A stretch of DNA of 64,000 bases, taken from assembly GCA_963969395.1 (NCBI GenBank), contig OZ017798.1, forward strand, positions 434,001 to 498,000, given 5' to 3'. Made by a program: the position numbers and the translations under genes. This DNA comes from Pseudoscleropodium purum (lineage: Eukaryota > Streptophyta > Bryopsida > Hypnales > Brachytheciaceae). Positions 11,202 to 23,856 of this stretch are shown here, piece by piece (positions within the stretch are counted from its first letter, which is position 1; every line of letters starts with the position of its first letter). Below the pieces are notes generated by a model. It saw nothing but the letters and a program-made list of their open reading frames with translations. It had not been told where the DNA came from and did no database searches.

Positions 11202-14031
11202 CTTAACACCTAAATGCCCAAGGCACCAAAATCTAGTGTTTGCAAAACTTTGAAGTTAAATAATACATAATCAAGTTGCTAATTTTTAGTAGTTTATATT
11301 TTTGAAAGATTCTTCCTTAAGTCTAGTTTTAGCATCAAAAATCCAATCTTGAAAATAAATGATAGTGATTTTTCTATTCACGATTTTTTTCAAGGGTACT
11401 CATTGCAATCTTGACTTCCCCTAGTGTTGAGAGCTCTTGTAAATGAGCCTGAAATACACTAGGACTTGAAGAAAAAGTCACATTCAAAACTCATTTAAAA
11501 AAGTTGTAGAGTAGATTTTGAGAAGCCATAAATTGATTGGGGTTATTCAAATTAGGCCTTAAGCCTCATATTTTTTTGGTGACCAATTTTTTAGGTTTGA
11601 CTTTTAAAAAGTGAATTGAAAATTTTTCATAGTTTTAACACCCTCATAGTCGAACATTATAGTCTTCCAACTTATAAGTGATATTGTTGTGTTTTTCTTC
11701 CTATGAGATCTCAAATATTTCTAGTTTGAATTTGTACGGTTACAATTCAAAAGAAGTTGATACAACTTATAAATATGTTGGCTTTTTGTTCAATTTAGAG
11801 CAAATTTCTAGAGGCTCAAAGTGGGCCTTGGACATTTAGGGATTGAAGGACAAACAAAGTATATTTTGAGAATAGTATCATTTAAAAGGTATTTATTTAT
11901 CAAAGATTGTGCTATTCATCGAGACTCACAGTTGCGAAGCAGCAACGCCGACAATTGTAATGTGGCACTGAGGTATTGACATCAATGAGGCTTGCTTCAA
12001 TGAGCATCTTCAAGTAGAGCTGCACGACCCAAATTAGTGACAAGGGCAACTGCGGCACCTTCCACAAATTGACAAACTAGCAAAGTTGACACAACAGGAT
12101 CTAACCACACAAGCAACAAACAAAGTTAGTTTCCAAAACCCTCTGTCTTTGATATTTTTATTTATTGTTCATAGATTTTATAGGTAAATCTACAAGTACT
12201 TACAAATTTTCAGAGTACATCAGAAGTTATCCTCACGTGTATGTGCATGACGTACATACATATTACAAGTTAATCTAATCAATATTGTAAAGGAAATAAT
12301 CTCATCATAATTGTAGCAATGTAATAATAAATACGAATAAGTGTATGAAATATAAAAAATGAAACAACATGGAAACTTGAAAGATCTTCATTATTTTTTT
12401 ATTTATAATACTGTGCAAACTGTAAACCTTCTTGAGAACGATGTGAAGAGAGCCAAAGCAATGCCTCATCTACAAACCACGCACTACATCAATAAACCTA
12501 CAAAGGCCATTTCAGTTGCAAATTAATTGCTAGTACTACTTACTAAGCACGAAGGAACATTGTCATCACAAGCTTGTAGAGTAGTGGCATTGTTGAACTT
12601 CTCCTATTTGCATTCATTGCATATTCTCAAGGATACTAAAAAGTGTCCTACCGATCCATTACCTTATAATGTCTATCACCACTTTTATAGGCAAGCTGTC
12701 CACTACTTGGGATGATGTCAATGTTGTCAATTTCATCTGCTAATTTTTGCCCTCACCAAAGACCAAGTTTGGCCTGATCTTGTTATAGACTATTCTAAAT
12801 GTAGCCTAAAAAAAATGTCATAGATAAAATACTTCCAGAAGGAAAAATGGGTAAGCAATAGACCAAAATTTCATAATGTTTTGTTTTCATAATGCCTGAA
12901 AAAAATGTGACTTTTGTGCTTTCAAATCTGAGGAAAAAAATCAAGGCAACCACCCTAGTATTTATTGATTAAGTTCTTGGTGCACAACTCGCGACCAAGC
13001 ATCTTTCACTGTGCCACAATCAATGCCTTGAACTAGCACACTAGCAGCTCCAATAAGCCAGTGACAATTTCCAGACTCTTTAGCTTCCTAATATCAATAG
13101 TAGCTCATTGAATGATAGTGGATGACCTACAATAATTTCTCTACCTTGGCAAGAATTCAATGACAAGTCCGTAGGCGATCCTAATGAGGACCTTGTTAGA
13201 GCCAAAAGTACAAAGACCTACTACTTGCCGTTGCTCAAGATTTGTTGATTGAAGAATATTTGACAAACTCTTTCAAAAAGGATGAAGAAAAATGTGAAGA
13301 CAAAGAAGAAGCATTTGACATAGAAGCATGCATGTGGCTAATTGAGCTACTTCACTCTCAATTTTTTTTCAAAAATAGATGGTGATGGAGGACAATGTAC
13401 AAACAAGTTGGAGGTAAAGATGGTGAAGGTAGGAGACTATAAGGATTTGTAACAAATAACTGGAGAAGTAGTTTTGGAATCCAAAGCCCGTTCCAACGGC
13501 TATTTACATAGGTAGATGTAGGCCATGATGGAGAGGGGGAGGAGAGCGTGCCACATCCTCCCACATTGACCATAGTTTGGGAAGTGGGCTTGTTAATGCT
13601 AGTGGCACATAAGTGGCAAAACCTTCTTCCTAATGTGGACAATGGAGGCCAGCAAGGAAGAACAAATGTGATGGATGTGAGTCCTATTTTTGTCACTCAA
13701 GACTCATGATTTATTTTTTGGGACTTTTTATAGTTTTGAATGTAGTTGTATGAATAAAAAGACCTAAACAAAGTGTTAGACCAAAATAGGTATTATACAC
13801 ACCAATATAGCCTTTGATTCTATTAAACCTAGTTTTTCCTAATAACACCTAGATCCCACTTGTAAATATGGTAGAAATTCACATATTGTAAATAGTAAGC
13901 GTATTAGTATAAATTGCAAGATTTTCTAAACCTATTGTACAAAGAGACACAATTTGGTCCAAGGAAATTATCTACAAAATCTAAAATAGATTTTCAAAGA
14001 TAAGTTTCAATTTTCCCATTTCATCAACAAA
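11202..14031. other. spacer of the inverted repeat, left part; no gene recognised
   Basis: This is AT-rich sequence between the left repeat arm and the CACTA-type element. About 11930-12130 and 12420-13700 are less AT-rich and have short open frames (62 codons at 12527, 112 codons minus at 13696-13358), but I see no conserved motif in them. They could be remains of an old element. Nothing is assigned. Confidence 0.4.
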
Positions 14032-16426
14032 CACTAGTAGAAAATTTGACATCCACAGTGACAAAAAAGTGTTAATTTGGTTTGTTCATATTTGTATTGA
14101 TTTGGACATATTGATCCAAATGTTGCATAGCAAAAAAGTGCTGATTTGGACATGAAATTGAACATTTTTTTTGTTGAGCAAAGCAAAAAAATGTTAATTC
14201 AACAATAAAAAAATGTTGATTTGGCAACAAAAAAGTGTTCTTTTTCACCAATTAAAATTCAAAAAATTTATTCTCAAAAATAAACATTTTGGACCAATGA
14301 AGGGTTACCACCTAGGTAGCCCACCACGCGGGTAACCACCTATGCGGCCATGCCACGTGGGCAGGATCATCCTTGGGGTGTGAACCTAGGACCTTGGAGG
14401 TGAAACTCCAAGGTCATGAACCATCAATGTAGTTGCATGTGCATGGAAGTAAATGTTTTTTTATTTATTTAGTTTCTCGTTGTTTTTGCATTTGCCATGT
14501 GAAATCAGCCGACTTCAAGGGCCGTTTTCACATATAAAACTAACTTATTTTTTTAAACTTTCAACTAAGAAAAGTTGGTAAATGAAGGTAAATTTCATCT
14601 TAAAAAATCCGTTTGCAATTTTGAGTCTTTAATAAAAAGTTATGTACAAAATTTAGAGAGAGTGTTTAAAAGTGTTAAAAACAATGGCCAATCTAACCCC
14701 TCTTTGAATTTTGACCATAATTTTTTATTTAAGAATCCAAATTGAAAAAGGATTTTTGAAGGTGAAATTTAACTTCATTTCCCAACTTTTCTTAGTTGAA
14801 AGTCTTAAAAGAAAAGGTAGTCTACTATGTGAAAACGCCCCCTACAGCCTGCTGACGTTTTAAAGCACCGATTTGTGAATACTTAAGCTATTACATTCTT
14901 TTTTACCTATATGTTATTTCCTTGAAGCATGAATATGAAAAAGTTTTGAAAGTTTTGAGTATATATCTCCAAAATATTTTTTCAACATGTCAAGGAAAGT
15001 TGAAAGTTCTAGAATTGACATACACACATTTTGGGTAAATAGTTTGTGAGATTAAACCTAACCATTTGTAACAAAATTTAAATTTTTTTGCTTTAAAGAT
15101 TTCACACCATATGTGCCCAAAGAATACCTTTAAGGCACAAAAACTTTTATGACTTTTGATCATATAATTGGAAAGTTAGTCTATCATATGTAGATTTCAT
15201 TAATCGATATATCTTTGGGGAAATTGTAAATCTCAAAAAAATTCTCAAAATTTTACTTTTTATAAAAATAAACATTTCAATTTGATTTCCTAAATTTATT
15301 TTTATATAAAAAGCTTGGAAGTATTCTATTTTGATTAATGAGATGGAAATTATAAAGATTTTTAATTTATGGGTAGTTGTGGAATTTGTATTCTAAAATA
15401 AAGTTAAATTTTTATTTTGTTACTCAATTTTAAATATTGTTGAAGAAGAAATAAAAACATTGGATTTACATCATTTATTATAAGATTACAAATTATTCAT
15501 AATTGAAATTGACATTTTTAAATTCTATAATTAAATTTTAAAGAACTTTGAACTTTAAATAATAACAATTAATCACTCGAAGATGTTAATCCTTTAATCA
15601 AAAGTTATAAACAAAATGGAGATAGGTATTAGAAATTACTTTTTTTATAAATTCAGGAAACTTTGGAGGTTGTTTTAACATAGTAGAAGAACTTTTTTGA
15701 AAACATTTTGAACTAATACAAAGTTGGTAATTCAAACAAGCTTTCATTTCCAAAATTCCATTTGAGATTTGGAGTTTTCACTCAAAATTTTTGGACAAAT
15801 TTCAAAGAGAGGTAGGGAAATCATTACTTTTGACATTTTTGAACATCCTCTTTGAATTTTGTCCATAACTTTTGATTGGAGGATGAAAACTTTAAATAGA
15901 TTATTGGAGATGAAAGCTTGTTTGAATTTCCAATTTTTTTTAGTTCAAAATGTTTTCAAAAGAGTTGTACTACTGTGCCAAAACGGCCTCCAAAGTTCAC
16001 TAAATGTTCTTTTTTAAAATTTCAATACTTCTCTGAATTTCGGTTATAACTTTTGATTGAACAATTGAAATTTCAAATGGATTGTTAGAGATGAAATTTG
16101 TTTCAAATCCACAAATTTTTTGATTTCAAAGTTTTTTGAAAAAAATTCATTTATTATGCGCAAATGACCTCCAAAATCTGCTCACTTTAATGGACATCAA
16201 ATTATATGTGAATACTTAACTTAAAAGAAAACTACATTGTACAATGAAGATTTCAAAAGATTCCAAAAATGTTCAACAAAAATCTATTGATTTTGTCACT
16301 AATTGTCCAAATCAACCAAAAAAAATGTCACCATTAACAAAAAAATGTGAAAATAGTCATTACAGTACTCAAATCAATAGAAATATGTTGATTTTCTGTT
16401 GATGTGGATGTCATTTTCTACTAGTG
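14032..16426. mobile_element. non-autonomous CACTA (En/Spm-type) element
   Basis: The termini are CACTAGTAGAAAATTTGACA at 14032 and its near-perfect inverse ending in TAGTG at 16426. After the first 14 bases the left end has three extra bases; both ends then share GACATCCACA. The start CACTAGTAGAAA is characteristic of plant CACTA transposons. Subterminal regions carry repeated 'aaaaaagtgttgatttgg'-like motifs (14060-14240, and inverted at 16260-16400), as expected for transposase binding. Flanking triplets are AAA and GAA, so the 3-bp target duplication is imperfect. The 2.4-kb body has no transposase. It contains nested inverted segments (14519-14660 with 14690-14860; around 15720-15970) and a GC-richer patch at 14290-14450. 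Confidence 0.8.
14290..14450. other. GC-richer patch inside the CACTA element
   Basis: This patch differs in composition from the surrounding AT-rich sequence. On the minus strand it has the hairpin CTTGGAG/CTCCAAG followed by GGTTCACACCC, which is close to a Pol III B-box, so a tRNA- or SINE-derived fragment is possible. No full tRNA fold was found. Confidence 0.3.
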
Positions 16427-17455
16427 GAAATAGTATAAACTTCAATTATTAGCCTACAGGTGAGGAAACTCAAATAGAGTGACAAAGGACATCTATAAAC
16501 TAAATACGGTGATATAGAGTAGAAGTCGTGCCACAAGTCCAATGGCACAATCGCTTTGCCCAGATTTCCCTTTGTGTAGAAGATTTCCTATTAACTAGAA
16601 GTTAAAAGAGATAGTGGGATTTTATACTTTTTTCTCATATGTGCAAGTTAAGAATATGAATTTACACATATTTTGGGGAATTTCATGAGACGATCCCCCA
16701 AAAGTTTCAACTTTTTTTGATAGTCAGAAGATATTCCTTTAGATGGCCAACTACCAAAATTGAATATTAGAAATTCATAGAAATTACCTTGGGTGCGGTA
16801 AAATCTCACTAAAATTGATATAGTTTCTTTTATGCTAATAAAGCGTCCCAACAAATTTTGAGATATTTTGATAGCGGAAAGTGCCAAAACTAACAACATT
16901 CTCTAAAATTAGCAAAATTGAAGAACATTTATAGAGTTGAATGGCATATCGAGTGCACATGACATCATAATAAAATAAAAACGGGATCTTTTCTTATTCT
17001 TTTGGACCTAATTAAGAGTCTAGGCTAGTTATTTTAGGCTAAAAAAACCCTTCCAAACTTGAATTTTTATTCTTTTTCAAGTTTCTAATCGTCGTTTGGA
17101 TTTTTTGAGATTTTTTGAGATTTTGGAGTAAGAAAAAAGATAGGGAGATCTAAAGACTAAAAATAGACTTTTGAAGTCAACAGCGCAATATTTTTGTAAT
17201 TTAGAGTTAATCTCCAAGATTTAGAATTTAGATCTAGTGTAAAAAGTTATAGATTAGAATGACAATCTTAATTAATGAGATTACCACAAGAAAATGAGAG
17301 GAGGTGAAAATGAGAGAGATTTAGACTATAGTATTCTCTACTTATCACCACAATATTAGGTGGGAATATTACAATTGTGATCAATTTAATACATTCTTGA
17401 GTAATATTTCAAATTTTGACTCCAACTAACTCCATCATTATACATTATGAACTAG

Positions 17456-17491
17456 ATAATGCTCAAGAGCCACGAGGCTCAAGAGCATTAT
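17456..17491. repeat. 36-bp hairpin palindrome
   Basis: Arms ATAATGCTC and GAGCATTAT (9 bp) enclose AA / AA mismatches and an inner stem GAGCC / GGCTC around the loop ACGA. Weaker symmetry continues outward ('atgaacta' against 'tagttcat'). It may be the core of a very small inverted-repeat element. Confidence 0.6.
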
Positions 17492-17662
17492 AAGACATAA
17501 TGCCATGTCTAATAGTTCATTACAAACATCTAAATGTGCACTTTTTGTAAAATCTAAAGGTTCAAAAAGAGAGGTTGTATTATGAATTATAATTCATTTT
17601 TAACTATCCAATGGAATGACGACAAATTTGTTTTGCAAACTGGACTTGGCATTATGTAGGTA

Positions 17663-17925
17663 GGACACTAAATCCAGCCCATGAAGTAGGCTTAGTAGAG
17701 TAATTCTGAAGTTTATCAAGGGTAAAAGTAAAAAAAGTCCCCTATTTTGAGCCATGTCTAGGAGATGTTCTAGATTTCTCCCAGCTAAGTTGGGATCTTT
17801 GGTTGAAAATATGAATTCAAAATTTGCAAAAAGAAAATTATATGAAAAACAAAAAATTTCAGCATTTTTCTTAGGGGTAAAAAATCTTGCATTTTTGCCC
17901 TTTGTGGGATGGATTTAGCGTCTCC
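17663..17925. mobile_element. possible short MITE
   Basis: The ends are imperfect inverted copies: GGACACTAAATCCAGCCCAT at about 17663, and on the other strand GGAGACGCTAAATCCATCCC at about 17925. An inner inverted pair based on 'aagggtaaaa' and 'tttgcccttt' lies just inside. No clear target duplication was found. Confidence 0.35.
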
Positions 17926-18519
17926 CATTATATAGCCATGCTATTTACTTAGTATTATAATTAATTTGCTTCATCCAGAAATTTTAACATTTGAATCCAA
18001 GGTAATAATCATTTGACCTAGAAAGTGTTGGTTTTTTGATGATTTTCTACCATAGAGAAATAAATGACCAATACATTTAGGCTACAATGAAATAGAGCTC
18101 TAGTCAAGAGTATACATTGAGATTAGTTTGGTAGGAGATTCATTTTGTGGCTCTACTATGAAGGTACACTAAATATTACCTCCCAAATCCCCATAAAGTT
18201 GAAGTTTGAATGTAAGCATTGCATTCGAATTTTTTTTCATTACTAGTTTATAACAATGTAGACAACCTTGGTGAGCACTCTAAATCATCATCATAGGAAA
18301 TCTTCCACATAAATTAAGCGAAAATAAAATCTAATTGTCTTTAGTTGTTGACTAAATCTATATTTCAACAACTCCACTTTTCAAATCATGAGCCATGATT
18401 TTTTTTATATAAGTATGATAGAACTTTAATTTGGCCTGAATTGTTATAATTTGGTTCAATTTTTGTTAAAAAAGTAGAATTGTTATTGTTCATAAAATAT
18501 GCTTTATTTGTCCTATAAT

Positions 18520-21253
18520 TAGCCATTCTTTAGGATTGTGGTGTGCTTGTGATTGTCTCATCTTCAACTATATGAAGATCAAGACTATTTAAATAAATCT
18601 CTTTTGTTTGGAGGAACACCATTTTGGATGACTAAGTTGTCCAACCCTCATTTTGTAATAAGTATGGTGATGAATGCAAGGATATTATCCAAAATAAATC
18701 ATATCCTTGTACCTAAGGATTTATTGCCTTTGGACTAAAAGAGAGGTGACTTGCTTTGGTGGAAGAAGTAACATGTGTGAGTTTTAGTTGATCCTCATTT
18801 AAAAATTTAACCACAACTTTAAAGATAAAAGCATTATTGTATATGGAAACGAAGGGTCTTTAGCTAATTGTATGCCATAAGATAAGCTTCTCAAATTTGC
18901 TTGTCAGCTCTATCCTTTGAACAAATGACTATAGCGTGGACTTTGGATTTTTGGAATCCTAGTTTCCAAATCCTATCTACAACCACATTCACATAATACA
19001 ATAGGGTTAGGATTTGATTGGAGCTAAGATAGGGTTCCAATTGATCAATAAATTATTGTAATTGTTGTTCACCTAGGATAAAGTCTCATAGTTACATTGT
19101 TCTTATCACAATATTCCCTTGTAATAGTAAAGTGTTGGAATTTAGCTAGAAGTTGACATGAGAGGTTACTTGCCACCAAACCTTAAAAAAAACAAATGTA
19201 GAAAAACAAATTGGAATGTATATCCTTTCACCTACTAAACTACAACAATTAATTTAAAAATCTAGTTACAAACGATAGAATACATTGGAATATTCACAAT
19301 GATTGTACACATACCATTAGTTTAACCCACTATTGCCTCTAGGCCAAAGGAGAGGAGACTTTGCATTGACAAAAAAAATAGCATTTGACAAAGTTTGAAT
19401 AGGATTTATATTGAAAAGCAAGCCATCGCAACAAAGACAAAGCCTCTCCTAGCATAACTCATAACTGCTTCTTGAGATGGTGAAAGATGGTGAAGATTTT
19501 TCTATATATGGTAAGAGTTCATTGTATGAATCATATGCATACTGAAGCTCCGGCTTGTTGGTCTAGGAAAGTCTGGGTCTCTCGCAGAACTTAATGCAAG
19601 AACAATCCTCGATTTGGTGCACTGGCTAAATCTCTTGCATGTATCAACTTAGGTTTTAGGGTTTTCGTGCATCGAAGTGGTTATTAAATCGATGATGTAG
19701 CTACAACGTCTCTGGGCGTGGCCACCAAGAACAGAGGCTCTTTCCTGCTCACGGTGATGCCAAAGATTTCTTGCTGATTGTCTTGCCGGAAGCGCTCCAA
19801 ATTGGTGTCTTTCGGAGGAGACCAGTGGTAGTTGTGGAGGAGGTTGCCCAACATCAAGTGCACCATGGTGTTACCCAATTGCACGCCCGGACACATGCGT
19901 CGACCCACGCCGAACGGAATCAGCTCGTAGAAGTCAAATCCCGACAACGCGTTCACTTCGGGATGGTCCATGAATCTCTGCGGATCGACATGCCGGGTTA
20001 GCAACCAAACCCTAAAACCCTTAACCTAAATAGTACTCCGTGATGAGCACAGACCTAGTTTGCAATTTATAAACGAGCATTGGAGTCTTTTTCAAGAATA
20101 TGACAAAATTTAATATTAAGTCGTGTTTCTTATTATTCCAAGCATTCTAGAATATTTACAGCTACCCCAGTTTTGAATCTTTGAATCATTTTGAATTTTG
20201 AGAGAGCCGTAGACAGCGACTTCATAGTCCCATGGTTGGTCAAGGACCATGTATCCACCATACACATATTATACTGAATTCACCGCTTGTTCACATTGAA
20301 TCCACAGTGAAAGCAAAACAGCACTGAATTCATCTTTTCATCCAAGTTACACTCAGATCGACCACTCAGACCAGTTTGATCTGACCTTCTCTTCTGGAAT
20401 ATCCTGCACTCTTGCCAAACTGCCATTGCCGGCATCGCACTTGTCTCACATTCTTAGTATTTGGAGACTGCCTCTCAATCGCAAGAAGCTAGACTAGCTA
20501 AGCACGCTTGCTTCCACAACATGCGCCTTGATTTGCAAAATCACAAACATTGAATGCGCTCATCAGCATGAAAAATGAGATTGTGAATTATTATTGTACC
20601 TCAGGATTGAACGCGTCAGGATTGGTATACAGATCCGGATCCCGATGGATGGCCTGCAAGTTCAGTATGAGCCGGGAATTGGCGGGGATTCGGTAACCCC
20701 AAGCTTCCACAGCCTGCGTGCATGCCCTCGGACCCGCCAGAGGAGACGCAGGATGCAACCGAAAAGTCTCCTTCACAATGGCGCAAAGAAACGGAAGGTT
20801 GGGCACATCGGATTCTTGCACGAGGCGGCCATTGCCGCCGTGTCCCACCACGGCGTCGAGCTCCTGCTGCGCCCGCTTCACCACTTCGGGATTTGCAACC
20901 ACCTCCGCCATTGCCCACTCGACTGTTGTGGCGGACGTCTCTGTTCCGGCACCGAGCAACTCCTGCAAGTCTCACAGTGGCGGAATGTCTATAAAATGGT
21001 ACTTGTGATGAAATTTTACAATGAATTGAGTGCCTGTGAAGCTTAATTAGGGTTGCCAAAAGAAACTGGAGCATGCAGGAAACCCTCAAATTGACCTGTC
21101 AGAACTTCTAAATCTCATACGTATAGTGCAGTTTAGGTGTTTGGGCACGAAAATTGGAGCATGCGGTTGCCCAACCGAAACCTCAAATTGACCTGTCAGA
21201 ACTTTAAATCTATACTAACCCTCTAGTAGATTTTAGAATTTGTGCTCAAGAAC
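18520..21253 (-). repeat. right arm of the 2.7-kb inverted repeat
   Basis: This is the reverse complement of 8468-11201 and contains exon 5, intron 4, exon 4, the end of intron 3 and 1.16 kb of 3' flank of the second P450 gene. Beyond the inner end (18519 and below) and beyond the intron 3 end the two sides differ. Confidence 0.93.
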
Positions 21254-23755
21254 AAAACAGACAAACCAAACAAACAACCACTACTGTGTCCTGTGCCATT
21301 GCCACAGTAGAATAAACCAATAGCAAAAGTAATCTTCTAACTTTTTAAATCATTAGACTTCAAATTTCAATATCTCTTTTCTGTCATGAATCGCAATGCC
21401 GAAAAACAAAAGCCCACACTGCCCTCCTTGCGGAGAGCTTTCTGACGGTTATAAGAACACGACGGCGAGACGCACAATTCCGGAGCTCTCACCATAACAA
21501 ACAAAACAAACAACCAGCCTTACGTAAGGTATTGATTGACTAGGGGTCTTGTGAAAACCATCAATGTCTAAAATCCGTCAGGCAGCGGCTGCGAACAGTC
21601 CGATTCAATGTATAGCTTGATTTGGGGTCTTACGAGAATCAGCAAGGTCTGAATTCGGTCAGGCAAGGGCTTTATTCCATCGACTAGAGGGGCCGTGGAG
21701 ATCATGTCCACAAAGTCAGGCACGTAGCTATCGTCGTCGCCCAGTCTCTCCTTGGCTCGTTCTCGGTGCTTCTCCAGCTCCATCACCTTGCCAACAATTC
21801 TCAGAGCGTCGTCACGGAGACTCTCCAATAGTTTGTCTGTGCCTTGCAGTTTCGCCACGAAGCTCAAGCTGGGAATGAAGTCGCCGATAACCGCGCACAT
21901 GCTCCCCTTCAGAAACTTCTCAAACAACTGTTGCATCTCATCCCGTTCCTCCTGCGACGCGCCTCCACTTCCAAAGTATCTGCAGCATCGACTCCGTGGC
22001 GCACTTTGGTTGTAAACATTGAATGCTTAAACTCATTACAAATTCGTTCTACCAAGCATGACAGAAGAATTTGATTGTGTCCTTGTGTGTTACTTCTACT
22101 CAGCTTGATATCAGTGTTGAAATCTGTGACTTACATAGAGACTTCTAGCTTCTTGAACGTACCCCTCTTTCTAAACCTCATCTCCAGTCACTAGTGCGGA
22201 AGGGTGAGATTGCAATAGCTTTTGCAACAGTTCAGGCATAGACATGCACTGGATCGGTTCCCAAGAGTACTTTTCAAACAAGCTTACCCCATTTTTGGTA
22301 TGCAATAGACCATTATAAAGTTAGCTGAGCTAGTTACGGAATCATTCCAAAACCATTCCAAAATAATCGATGATGTGTTGCAACCGCTACTTCCTGTTGA
22401 ATTGAGTGACACTGCTCTGCGACCATGGATCAGTTCAATTATCTTTCATGAATCCCTTACTCCAGTTCAACCTTAAGTTCTACTTTGTAAAACTTGGGTC
22501 CGGCCTTAGGGATTTTGAAGAAGCAATTTTTTCAAAAATTTCAGGAGGGAAGCAAATGATAGTGCTGGTATGTCAGTGATCCATTTCATGAACAAGTACT
22601 AAGTTAAGCTGAGGCCAGAATTTGCAAACCTTTTGTTGATTAGCATCCGCGTCATGACGTTGGCGCTGAGTTCGAAAAGCCAGGATTTCATGTCGATGGC
22701 TCTTCCCTTGTCCGCCTGTTGCTCTAGCACCGTCATCATGTTGCGAAGCTCCTGTTCGCGAGCATCTTGGTAGGAGGCGTGACGCCGAGGCGAAAAGAGT
22801 TCGCTGCTGCTGAACTTGCGCAGCTGCCGCCAGTAGGGACCGTGCGGGGCGTGCAAGAGAGTTTGGTAGTTGTCGGAGAAGATTGCGAATAACAGGCCTT
22901 TCGAGCGGTTGGAGAAACTGGCGTCGGTGGACGGCCGGGTGAGTTCCTTGACCGCTGCCGCGCTTGAAAGCACCACGCAGGGACTGGATCCTGGTACTCA
23001 GGCAAAGATACATGCCTCTCAGTTCCATGGTATTGCAAATCCAATTGCTAAACCAAAAGCTGCACTCTTAGCAATTCCCCTTGATATTATACAGCAAGCC
23101 TTGGAATCAATTCAAGACAATATCTCTGTGTGTAGGTTTCCCTGTGTGGTTCCCTGCGATCGAGTCTCACAATTCCCCCCGTACCTCAAAATTGAACGCA
23201 CAATGAGACAATTGACGATCTTTCCTTTTCCAAATTTCGTAACAGCGTAGCTCGCAACACAAAGAACTCACAGAAGTTAAGGAAAATATTATCCGAGACT
23301 CGGGTTCAGAGTTGCACAGGGTTGAAATTCCAAAGAGGCAACAGAGTTCCCGGACTACATTTGTGATAACCTGCGAGTAATCACACTCTTATACTTCAAC
23401 AACTGTGTCCAAATTAAAGTGCCCAGTGTAGCCACCAACACAGAGAAAGCACAGAAGGTTCACTGAACACACCTAAGCGAAGGTACATAACGTCTCCGTA
23501 CTGGTTCGAAAGCTTCTTCAGAGCTCGATGAGGCAGACGGGATGTCAACACGAGGAGGTTCCCCAGGATCGGCCATGGCCGAGGTCCCGGGGGAAGACGA
23601 CGATGTTTTCGCTCCTGCACTTGCGCAACGACATACAGCAGCGCCGAGGAAGCGAGGAGCGCAAAGGCTAGTGTTGCAAGCTCAAGACTTGTGAAATTCC
23701 GAGGGTGGAGAGTGGTGTCCCATACAGGAGAAGCTCGGGAGGTGTTGGGTGCCAT
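19684..23755 (-). CDS. cytochrome P450, CYP71 clan (A-type), intact, 5 exons, second copy
   Basis: This is a paralogue of the gene at 5098, in opposite orientation, with identical exon lengths and phases. Exons run 23755-23473, 22990-22630, 21979-21634, 20962-20600 and 19977-19684, giving 548 residues. All P450 landmarks are kept: anchor, LPPGPRPWPILGN hinge, WRQLR, AGTET, ETFR, PERF-type motif and the FGVGRRMCPG loop with Cys480. Compared with the first gene I count 6 changes in about 119 residues of exon 2 and 9 in about 115 of exon 3, but none in 218 residues of exons 4-5. Exon 1 differs mostly near the N-terminus. The start is placed at MAPNTS by homology; an in-frame ATG 40 codons upstream (23875) is open but not conserved. 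No stop or splice defect is seen. A 101-bp minisatellite begins about 100 bp upstream. Substrate and family are unknown. Confidence 0.92.
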
Positions 23756-23856
23756 TTCGATCAGCACTGTTGCTTTGCACTTTTGCAACTTTGTTTCCAA
23801 ATTGGGCAGAATTGAGTACTTCAAGCTTTTCTGAAGGTGCTGGGCCCAAGGTACTG

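Larger units (their letters stand above)
16427..18519. other. spacer of the inverted repeat, right part; no gene recognised
   Basis: This is AT-rich sequence from the CACTA-type element to the right repeat arm. An 83-codon open frame on the minus strand (16648-16899) has no recognisable motif. The stretch also holds a near-perfect hairpin at 17456-17491 and a possible small MITE at about 17663-17925. Confidence 0.4.
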
